Shown here piece by piece: positions 12,801-24,800 of a stretch of DNA of 64,000 nucleotides (the first letter of the stretch is position 1; the number at the start of each line of letters is the position of its first letter). The DNA comes from Smittia aterrima (Eukaryota; Arthropoda; Insecta; Diptera; Chironomidae), in assembly GCA_033063855.1 (NCBI GenBank), contig CP093831.1, forward strand, positions 29,202,001 through 29,266,000, in the 5' to 3' direction. Position numbers and translations under genes: made by a program. Below the pieces are notes generated by a model, which saw only the letters and a list, made by a program, of their open reading frames with translations, was not told where the DNA came from and searched no databases.

Positions 12801-15800
12801 AGCTGAGAGAAGAAAGTCATTTATCTAAAAAGATTCGGCGAGACAATGGAGAAAGCACTTCTCAAAGCTCGAAATATCAGGAAATATTTTGTGCCTTAAC
12901 TTCATCTCTTACTTGAGCGTTGTGTCTGTGACACTGTTAATAGAAACAAAAATACCATAAATTAAAAAAGAAAAGCTTTTCTTGTTCTTCAAGACAGCGC
13001 TAACAACAAAAAATAACAAGGATTTCTCGAAAACACACGAAAAAGCAACAAGAAAACTCAAACAAGAACAGTCGCTTTTAATTTTCATCTTTCGACTCTT
13101 TCTGCCGAGGACTTTGCCTTCCGAGGGTTGAAATAACAGCAAAGTCGTTTCTTCTTATTTTTTTTTGTTGAAAATGAATTTCGCAAAGAAACATTTTCTT
13201 GTTGTTTATTTGCCTTCTAACGCCAAGCTAATTTCCTATTTATTTTTCTTGCTTTCATTTCAGTCGCAATTTCGTTTCGACAACGAATGCTACCTGAACC
13301 TACCGGACAATCACAAAAGGGTGAGTCTTACGCCACGAGCATCAATTGACATGAACATCGATGCTCCGACAATCAAAGAAGACAATGACATAAACGATGG
13401 ACCGAGTGTTGTAGTTAAATCGCCAACAGCTATCATCGCTACAGAGAGCAATTTTAATTTAGTTTTCGACGATTTTAATATTGCATCCGTAAGCATGCCT
13501 ATTTTTTTATTTATTTAAATTTTGTCTTTGAGTTACTTTTATTTGTTGTTTGTTTTCTTGATTTTTTGCCTCCTTTTACCCGCCCCCGTAAAATCTATCG
13601 AAATTTTGGTTCAAAGAAGTTTTATTTACTTTGTTGTTTGCTTGATGAAATGTTTACAAATTGCGTTTACACATTTCTCTACTGGAGAAATTCTACATTC
13701 AAAAACTCCACTTTTACTGTACGCGTATATAATGATTAATGATTTCAAACGAAGTTTATTATAAATTTTTGTTATTTAACTTTCAATTACACTTTGAATA
13801 TATTTTATAAATTAATTTTCTGCAAGATAATTGAATTTTTAATGTATTATCGTTTGGCTTCATTTGAATATTGAAAGGTTTGAATTCACTTCGATATTGA
13901 ACTCCTTTCTTATCGCTTGTCAATGGAATTTCATTACCTGAGCAATAGAAAACGTTTTTAGAGCTTCTTCAAGATTTTCCTTTGAAGTTTAAACTTTGAT
14001 CTCTCAAGACATTTCTTGAGCACTTCAAGTGGAAGATACCAATTAATGTTCAACTATGAGAAATTTTGCTTCCATCGACGTATCTACTTATTATTTTGTA
14101 ATCTGAATTTTTGTTGGTTTTCTATGTCGATAGCTAAAATAACCACAACTCATTGTCCGTAACTGCAACTTGAAAACTCTTCCCCGTGATTATCTGTTCA
14201 TGAGGCTTAACTATAAATCATAGTTATAGAAAGCAAGCTGATTTTGAATAGAACTATGCTAATCTATTCTCCTTCTCGTGTTGCTATTTCCATCCTCAAG
14301 GTGCTGTACGACGGAAAGTTATCAAATGCCATCGTGTTTATGTACAATCCTGTGGCAACTGATGGTCAATTGTGTTTGCAATCTGCACCAAAAGGAAATG
14401 TTTCCTATTTTGTTCACACACCGCATTCCCTCATGCTTCAGGTGAGTCTAGGAAATATTTTCATTTCGATTAAAGGCATGACGACCAACATTTTGTTGTG
14501 ATGAGGCAAAATATTGTGTTTTCAAGCAATTTCCAAAATGAGAAGTGACTTTCATTTTAGCTTAATTATTAAGCTTTAATAACATGTCAAGTGCAGCTAA
14601 AATGATTTATTTAACATTTTATTTATTTTTCTAGGATGTTAAAGCTGTTGTAACCCATTCCATCCATTGTACATTAAACTCTATTGGTGGAATACAAGTT
14701 CTATTTCCACTCTTCTCACAACTTGATATGCCCTATGAGGGTATTGACGTTAAGAAGGATCCGACACTTTGTGCCAAGCTATTGGGTTTCATTTGTGAAT
14801 TGGTTGAGACATCACAGACAGTTCAACAACATATGATTCAAAACCGTGGCTTCCTGGTGATTTCATTTATGCTACAACGATCATCACGTGATCATTTGAC
14901 GCCAGAAGTATTGACATCATTCTTGAGCCTAACTAAATATCTAGTCACATGCCTCTCGGCTAACAGCGATCTTTTGCTAAAACAGGTACGTATATTTTGA
15001 CCGTGTTGATGTTTCCATGTAAATGAAAAGTAAATACGAATTTATCTTTGGTCACTAGAGAATGAAACATTCCTTTTGACTGTATTCTTCTAAAGTAATC
15101 TCCAATGAACAGACATTATCATAACTTTTTGAAGTTGATGATCTTCGAAACTCAATGAAAAAAGTTTCTTCTGACCACTTCAGGTCATAGAAGTTCGATA
15201 TTATTTAATTAACAAACAGAAAGCTGTTGAAAATAAGTTTGAAAGTTTGTTGTATCGATTTATGCTGTCGATGAAATTTTCATTAGGAAAAGTTGTTCTA
15301 TGCTTTCTGTTGATGCAAAAACTAAAGTTTGTTGCATGAGTTTACATTCGACTTGACATTTCCGATTTGATTTTGAAGTTTTCTCTTAAGGGAAATTGCA
15401 TTTTGTGATCTTTTACCTCGCATGAGTTAATCTCTCATATGTTTTTATTGAAACTTAATTTCAGTTTGAATTTTCTTTTCTTATTGAAGGTGATTCAATA
15501 TTTTATTTCGAAATACGCTTTTTGTTCGTTGACGAAAAGTTTGTAGACAGAACATTGAACGTTTCCAATTAGTATTTCACAGTCTGAGCGATGCCAATTT
15601 AAAGCAGGCGATGATAATTAAAACTTTCATGGACGAACAGTTCTTCGTTTGCTAAATAAAAAATTAATTACCGAGAACCAAAAGTTTGATTTCATTTCTA
15701 TCGTCATCTTAGTTATAAATTCTTGAAGTTTGCTAGAGAACTTTGTGAAATTTTCAAAGTTCTCAGATTTTCCAATCGATGAAGAAAATTGCAATGGGAA

Positions 15801-18800
15801 GCAATAAAAAACATGAAGTTTCAACTTTCCACTTTAATCAATTTATTAAAATGAAAAATAAAAAATTTCTATTTTGTTTCTCTTCTAAATATACTTGTAA
15901 ACGTGAATCTGAATGCTACCTGTTTAAATAAAACAAAGAAGAAAAAAAAATTGCATGTAAATCATGTCAGTTTTAATTTTAAAAAACATAAGTTTCTTAA
16001 AATTCAACTTTTTTTAAAATATATATTTGTTAGCAATTTTTCAATATATGTCGGAATATTCGATTTTAGTAATGTGATTTATATGTGATTTAAACTGGAT
16101 AAAACCAAAATTTTCTCAGATTTTCTTTAAGTTTTTGAATTGAGAATGCGAATGCGTTTGTTATGTAATGCTGATTGATATGTGTAACTTGCTGCATGCC
16201 AATATATGAATCAATATATATATCAGGCTTGTGGCAGGACAGACAAATATTAAGGATTAATATGAAGTTATTTTGTTTCTCGTTTCTGACGTGGCAGCTA
16301 TTGGATCATGTGCTTTTCAACCCAGCACTATGGATTTACACGCCGGCCAACGTCCAAGCGCGCCTTTATTCCTATCTCGCAACCGAATTTCTGAGTGACA
16401 CGCAAATCTACAGCAACGTTCGCAGAGTTAGCACCGTTTTGCAAACTGTTCACACGCTCAAATATTATTATTGGGTCGTGAATCCGCGAGCTAAGAGCGG
16501 CATCACACCAAAAGGACTGGGTAAGTTTAATTATTGAATTTAAACCCTGCGATAGCAATATTGAGTCAAGTTAAAGAGAATCTCGATAGAAAATTTACTT
16601 GTGCCAACCCTTTTTATATCAAACTGAACGCTGTTTAAAGGTTTGAACGTGATTTTCAGATTTTATTCAGTTGTTTCAAAATAATTTTATTTTCCTGTTT
16701 CCATTTTTCCTTCCCCCCTACTCTATTATTGGAAGTACTTCTCGTTTCCACTTCTTTCTTCCATCTCCAGTCGACTCATATATAAATAGCATGGCAGAGG
16801 GTGGAGACGAGAAAAAATCTTCAAAATTGAATTGGCTTTGATTGCATCATGCTGTTAGATTATATCCGGCGGGAAAAATGATTCCTCACCTTCGTCTCGT
16901 GCTCGATTTAATTGAATATAGATCTATATTAAAAGTGTGGTTTGAGTAATAATTTGTCTCATTTTTACACTTCTCTATACAGATGGGCCTCGACCTGCTC
17001 AAAAGGATGTTCTAGCAATACGTGCCTACATTTTACTATTTTTAAAGCAACTCATCATGATTGGAAATGGGGTGAAAGATGATGAGCTTCAAAGCATTTT
17101 AAATTACTTAACAACGATACATGAAGATGAAAATCTTCATGATGTCCTTCAAATGCTGATTTCGCTAATGTCCGAGCACCCGAGTTCGATGGTGCCTGCA
17201 TTCGATGTCAAGCATGGCATGCGTTCTATCTTTAAACTTATGGCTGCAGAGAGTCAACTGATTCGTCTACAAGCGCTCAAGCTCATGGGTTTCTTCTTAT
17301 CGCGAAGCACACACAAGTAGGTTTAAACTAACTCTACGGGGAACGACTAATAAAAAATGAATGCTAACTATTTTTTTTTCTGCTTAATCAATAGAAGAAA
17401 ATATGATGTAATGTCACCACATAATCTATACACACTACTGGCCGAGCGACTATTGTTGTACGAGGAGTCGTTATCATTGCCAATCTACAACGTATTATAC
17501 GAGATAATGACCGAGCATATATCACAACAAATCCTTTACACACGCCATCCCGAGCCCGAAAGTCATTATCGACTGGAGAATCCTAGTAAGCAATAATTAT
17601 TTTCATCTCGTTGCGTGTTGCGAGTGAGTGGACTGTCGGGATTGCCAATAAGCAATTAATGCTTATGTTGACTGATGATGAATGTTGCGAGCATGAATCT
17701 CCTATGATAACAAACTTTTCTTCCTAACAAAAAAATGCTTGCGATTCAAACGTCATTAACAGATGATTTATTCCTTTTCCTTCTCGTTATCAACAGTGAT
17801 ACTTAAAGTCGTTGCCACACTCATTCGACAGTCGAAGCAGACCGAACAATTGCTTGAAGTGAAAAAGCTTTTCCTTTCGGACATGACATTGTTGTGTAAT
17901 AACAATCGCGAGAACCGACGAACAGTTCTACAAATGTCTGTGTGGCAAGAATGGCTGATCGCAATGGCTTACATTCACCCAAAAAATACAGAGGAACAGA
18001 AAATCTCTGATATGGTGTACTCTCTGTTTAGGATGCTGCTTCATCATGCCATAAAGCATGAGTATGGCGGTTGGAGGGTTTGGGTTGATACGTTGGCTAT
18101 CGTGCATTCAAAGGTATGTTGAGTAACATTTGCAGATTGTGCAATTATGTGCGCACACGTCGGAAGTTTTCCCACAATTTGCAAAACACTTTAATGCACT
18201 CAAGCAGCCAGTTAGTTACAAGTTCTTTAAAGTTTCTAACTACGAAGGTTTTGCTTATTATGATTTCCTATTACCCTGCCGCCCACCAATTTACAGTTGT
18301 AATTTATTTTCATTTGTTTTATTGCTTCATCATCAGGTTTCTTACGAGGAATTCAAACTACAATTTTCTCAAATGTACGAACATTATGAAAAACATCGAA
18401 CTGATAACATAACAGATCCTGAACTACGTCAATCAAGACCCATTAGCACAATCTCTGGATGGGATCACGAGCGAGAAGAGAATGTTGGACCGATACAACC
18501 ACAGATTCAACAGTCGCAACAGGTACAAACTGTTCCTACGGACGAGCTAGAAGAGAAAGAAGAGGATGAACAGTTGAAGCCAATTGAAAATGGTGTCTCT
18601 GAGCGAGAGCCACAGAAGACAACAATTTCGAGCATTTCTGATGTTTACAATAAGGAGATCTCGGGTGAGACTAATGCTATCAAAGACTCTCCAATCAAAG
18701 AAAACGACACGAGTAGACTTAAAGAGATCCTCGAGGAGCAACTTGGCGATTCAGAGAAAGAATCAAAAGAAATCGCAACTGAAATTGTTGAAGAGATTCT

Positions 18801-21800
18801 TCAAAAGTCTGAAAAGCTTCTCGATGAATGCAAGAAAGCATCCGATGATTTACGTAGCCAACAAGAAGAAGAAACGCCCGTTATTAAAGACGAAGAAATT
18901 GAACAGGCCGTCCATGAAGTTGCCGAGGGCGTAAGACAGATTCAATTGAAATCTGCTGACGTAGAAAAGACAGAAGAACTTTCCATTGAGATTCAACAAC
19001 CGACAACAACAGAAACTGTTGTCGCCGATTATAAAACCGTCGACGACAACAAGACTGAAAGAGAAGCAAGTGCAATAATTAGTGATGAAGATAAGCAATC
19101 AAATGAGAACGTTGAAGAGAAAGTAAGAACGAGCGAAGACGTGTCCAAACAAAGCCACGATGATAAGACGATGATGGCAGATGTGATCAAGGAGATAATC
19201 GATGATTCAATTGCGAAAGCGGAGGCGGTCATTAAGGAGAATCCGAAAACCATAACCGAAGAAGAAACTACAGTAGACGACTATAACAAATCCAAATTGA
19301 CACGAGAAGACTCTGCTGAGATTGAAGTGCAGGTGAAGGAAGTAATCGACAATATTATTGATAATGCGGTAAAGGAAGTGGAACAGCAAGCGAGCGGCGA
19401 TGATAAAAATGCTTCAGTGGCGGAAGGAGTGCCATCAAAGAGCGATGATGTGATTGCTCAAGGCACAGTTGATGATCAGCCAACTGAAAGCGTTAAGGGA
19501 ACGACTGAGAGTGATGTTGTGAACAACAATGTGATGGAAACATCCGAGACGCCAGAACCTGATGGCATTGAAACAAAAATAAATTTCTCGGCATCAAATG
19601 ATTCTGCTCTACCGTCGTCACTTTCTGACGATTCTCCTATTAACGAGAACAAAACAAATAACTCTACGCCATCTCCTACCGGCTCAAACAATGATCAACA
19701 CATGGAAGATCATCCTAATCTCCAACATGACGAAGCTAATTCTGATGTTCATACCAAACGTGGAAAGTCAACATCAAGTCGTCCAATGTTTAGTCCAGGT
19801 CCAACTCGACCTCCATTCCGTATTCCCGAATTTAAATGGTCGTATATTCATCAGCGATTGTTGTCTGATGTTCTCTTCTCTCTTGAGACGGATATTCAAG
19901 TCTGGCGAAGTCATTCAACGAAAAGCGTTTTAGATTTTGTTAATTCAGCTGAAAATGCAATCTTCGTCGTCAACACCGTACATTTGATATCGCAATTGGC
20001 CGACAATTTGATAATCGCATGCGGAGGTTTGTTACCATTGTTAGCAAGCGCAACGTCACCGAACTCTGAGCTTGACGTACTTGAACCGACACAGGGAATG
20101 CCCTTAGACGTTGCTGTCTCGTTTTTGCAACGTCTCGTGAACATGGCTGATGTTTTAATCTTTGCAAGCTCACTAAATTTCGGAGAGCTCGAAGCTGAAA
20201 AGAATATGTCGAGTGGAGGAATTCTACGACAATGCTTACGTTTAGTCAGCACTTGTGCTGTGAGAAATTGTTTGGAATGCAAGGAAAGAACTAGAGGAAT
20301 GTATAGCAGTGGACCGATGAGAGAAGTTCCAGGTGGAGCTCACTTACAAGCATTGATTCGAGGTGCTCAAGCTTCACCTAAAAATATCGTGGAGTCATTG
20401 AATGGTCCAATGTCACCTGTAAAAGATCCCGAAAAGCTTTTGCAAGATATGGATGTTAATAGATTACGGGCAGTAATTTATCGCGATGTGGTGAGCGTTC
20501 TGTAAAATCCATTTTTAGCTGTGCAATAATTAATCATTTTTTATTCAATTGATCAAACAGGAGGAGACTAAGCAAGCTCAGTTTTTATCGTTAGCGATTG
20601 TCTACTTCATTTCCGTTCTGATGGTATCGAAGTACCGTGATATTCTCGAGCCCCCACCAGAAATGCAAATACAACGTGCATCGCCGGTACTTCAACGTTC
20701 AACGTCAACTCAAGGTAATTAAACGTTTAAAGATTAAAAACTTTGTTGACTTTAAGTCACAGCTGGGTTGGACTTGCCAAGTAATTTAACCACATACGTC
20801 CCAAAGAGTGCACAAGTCCATTGCAGGACGATGTAAAGTTGTGTAAATCTTTAGGCTAATCATGTCCTCGTGTTTTTCTCTTCTCTTCTCTCTTTCGTTC
20901 TTAATTTCGTTCATTTCACGCTGCTTTGTTGATAAAATTGGACAAAAAAAATAACACAACGAAACATAAAACAATTTTAATGAATTTATGATGAACCGCA
21001 TCATGAAAAAACGTGTGAAAATTACCACTTCATAAAATCGCTATTCATCTCTCATCACAAAAAAAAACACGAATCACGACAAGAAGCTATGGAAAACTCT
21101 CAGCGTCCTCTCTTTCCACAATGGTCACACCACGTTTATCCTCAATTCCTACCCGGCACTCATCCCAATAATCAAGGCCCACCGCAAGTCGTGATTCAAC
21201 AACAACATCATCAGCATTATCATCAGCAAATGCAGCAACAACATCACTTGTCAAACGCAAACAATAATTACATTAATTCGAATGCCAGTATGATGAGTGC
21301 GAATAACACCTCGCCCATCCTACATAACAATCACATCATAAACAACAATCACCATCACCTACATCAAACGAATGCGAACTTTGGCGGACAAATGTTGACC
21401 GGTGATGTTCAAAACGCGACTTACTATCAGCAGCAGCATCCCTTTATGCACCGAAATGGCGATAATATCACAACAAACACCAATGGACTCTCGCATATGA
21501 AATCCAGAAATCGCTTAATGAAGAATAATGGTTTAAATAATAATTTTTATCGGAGTTCAGGTACAAACAACATCAAATCAGTACTCCTCTGCATCCACGA
21601 ACATTTTCATTTCTGTGTTGTTGTTTAAATTATAATTTCGGATGCCATGGGGCTAATTAGTGAAATGAACTTTTGTTGCTTTCACATTCACCGCAAATTG
21701 ATTTTTTGATTGTCAGAGTTTGTTACATTGTGTGTTGAGGACTTTGAAGATGAGAGAGAAAAATCGGTACTTTTTTTTATTTTAGATTGCCATACAATTG

Positions 21801-24800
21801 TAGGTTCATTGTGGATTAACTACAATTTTAGACCAAGTTTGCTTTCAATCTAGTTTCGATTGCTTTCCACTTTTCTCCCAAATAAAAAATCATTTGCCCT
21901 TCAGTGTTTTATATTAAGCTTCGTAGCAATGAAATTTATTTTAATTAACTCAATTGTGCAATTCCATCGTTCAACAGGTACACGAACGATTCAGGATGGT
22001 GATTATGAAGTAATTGTTGTTGACGAGAACAATTCATCTGTGTTAGCAGAAAATGAATCGCATTCATCAGGACCGCCTTCGATTAAGGTAAATATGTCCT
22101 TGTCATTCATTATTACCGAATCGGTAAATAAAAGCATGCAATGGAACAAAGGAACTTCCTTTATGTTTTGCGTTCGTCGAAAATTTAATGTTCAGATTCG
22201 ACTTTATTCTTTTATTTTAGTTTTCGGTGATTTTTTTTTAATAATAAACAAAGTTACATCACAAGCTTTTAACTCGTGACGCAACTTTCGATCAATCCTC
22301 TTGGAAAGCTCGAGATGAGGCATTTGCATAATGTGCACTTTCTTGTGCTTTAATTATTCAGCAACTTTGAAACTGGAAAGTCTGTTCCATTAGTCAAACG
22401 AGCGTCCCGAGGGATATCGTTTTGTATAAGTCTCATTCTCTTTCATGCTCAAGATGGAAAAGTTATGTTAGAGCATAAGTTTCAATTAACGCAAGACTAA
22501 AGATTTTTTACAATGCATGCAATGAGAGTAGATAACAGATGCTCTCAACGAATCGTTTTTGTTAGACATAAAATTAATTTTATTAACCAAAACCAACATA
22601 ACAAAACTCAAAAGCAGGCACAGCAGCCACAACGCCGCAAATCGTCAAATATTTCTAATCCAAATGCGAGTGACGATTTGCAGTTGGCAATAGCGAAAAT
22701 GCTGCCAGCCGTGAATTTCGGTGGAGGCGAAGTTAAACCGCAGGTAAGAACATGGAGACGTGATTTACGAGTATTTCAACTCGTTTTCTCCTATCATAGC
22801 CTTTTATCGCAATCACCCAATTCACTCATCCTCGTAGAAATTTCTTTCATCAATCCACTCAATGTGGATTTATTTTATGAGCAGAAACATTTTCTTTTCG
22901 CACAACGATCTGATGTCTTTGCCGTAAATTTTTACTCACCCACTTGAAAAGTAATTGATTTTTCACCAACCCTCACGTTCTTTTGTGCAATCTGAGAAAG
23001 TTTTTTCACGTAATTTCCGAAATAAAAAAATCTGAGAAGGATTCGTATTCAAGCCCTCGTAACTTTCGTAGTTTTTATTTAAAAAGAAATCTTCATACCA
23101 AAGCGAAAGTAAAGTTATCCACTCCTATCCAACACTTATACTAACACATTTTGGTGAGTAGAATTGGACTTATTGCGGGCGTAATTTCATCTAAAATCGC
23201 ATGAAGAGTTGGGATTATTTAATGAGTCGTTTTTGATAGCATGCAGTTGTTTGAGCACAGAAAAATATTTTAGAATCGCAAATTAGCCTAAAAAAGTCCA
23301 TCAATCAATCAACCACTGTTTTTTGTTGAATAATTCGGCTGCACGAAAAATTGTTTTCAACTAAACTTTGTAAATTACTTTAAATCAAACGTCGCTACCT
23401 TCTCGTTATTGAATCGACGTTTCATAATTTTATCTTGTTTCTTTTCTTCATTTTTTTCAAAGAGCGTCGATTCGGATGTCGGATCATTAAACATGAATTC
23501 AACGGAGAATGATCCACAGGAAGGGGAGACGTCGAGTGAGATATTGGCAGACGACAATAAGCCGAGCAATTCCAATGATGAAAGTTGGACAGATGTTAAT
23601 CTGAACGATGATGGCAATGAAAAAATCCACGATATTAATGGTAAGTTCATTTTCCTCCGAAGTGAAATCAAAAATTCTTTTATAAAGCGGAGAAAACTTA
23701 CAGATCGTGGAGATAAAATCGTGTCGGACATTGCGGTCGTTCGTGTTTCCGAAAACTTTGCTCCTTCAACTCAACGTCGACCGGAAGAGTTGTCGATTAA
23801 AGCTCCGATGGTCTCACAATTACCACTCACGACACCATCGCGTGAAGCAAGTCTTACACAAAAGTTGGAGATTGCGCTCGGTCCAGTCTGTCCATTGCTG
23901 CGTGAAATTATGGTGGATTTCGCTCCTTTCTTGTCAAAGACACTTGTCGGTTCTCATGGACAAGAATTGCTGATGGAAGGAAAAGGATTAACGACTTTCA
24001 AGAACAGCCATTCCGTTGTCGAGTTAGTAATGTTGCTTTGCTCACAAGAATGGCAAAATAGCCTTCAAAAACATGCTGGGCTTGCTTTCATTGAGCTTAT
24101 CAACGAGGGAAGGCTGCTGTCTCATGCAATGAAAGACCACATTGTGCGCGTAGCCAATGAAGCAGAATTTATTCTCAATCGAATGCGAGCTGATGACGTC
24201 TTGAAACACGCTGACTTTGAAACTATGTGTGCTCAAACATTACTTGAGCGAAGAGAAGAAGAGCGAATGTGTGATCATCTCATCACAGCAGCGAGACGTC
24301 GTGATAATGTCATCGCAAGTCGTTTGCTTGAGAAAGTTCGTAACATCATGAGCAATAAACATGGAGCTTGGGGAGAAGTCTCAAGCCCCAAGCAAATCTT
24401 TTGGAAATTGGATGCTTGGGAAGACGATGCGAGACGTCGCAAACGATTGGTTCAGAATCCAAGGGGAAGCAATCACCCCGAAGCGACATTGCAAGCTGCT
24501 ATTGAATCTGGTGAAGAAGCTGAAAATTCAAATCGGGCAGAGATTTACTCCCAAATTGCTGTGCCACGTTCCCAACAGCCGGATCTTCTCGACGACTCTG
24601 AACTTTTAATTGAAGACCGTGAACTTGACTTAGACCTAACAGGTCCTGTAAACATCAGCACAAAAGCTAAACTTATTGCCCCAGGTCTCGTAGCACCCGG
24701 CACTATGTCAATTACCGCAACAGAAATGTACTTTGAAGTTGATGAAGAGAGTGAAGAGTTCCAAAAAATTGATCCTGAGGTTCTCAAGTATTGCGACCAT

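Noticed and set aside
18130..18336. Open frame continuing upstream of the rugose exon at 18337
   Set aside because: The only acceptor that would use it (18135) leaves a 22-nt intron, too short to splice. The peptide has no family likeness, and the acceptor at 18336 reproduces the conserved junction.
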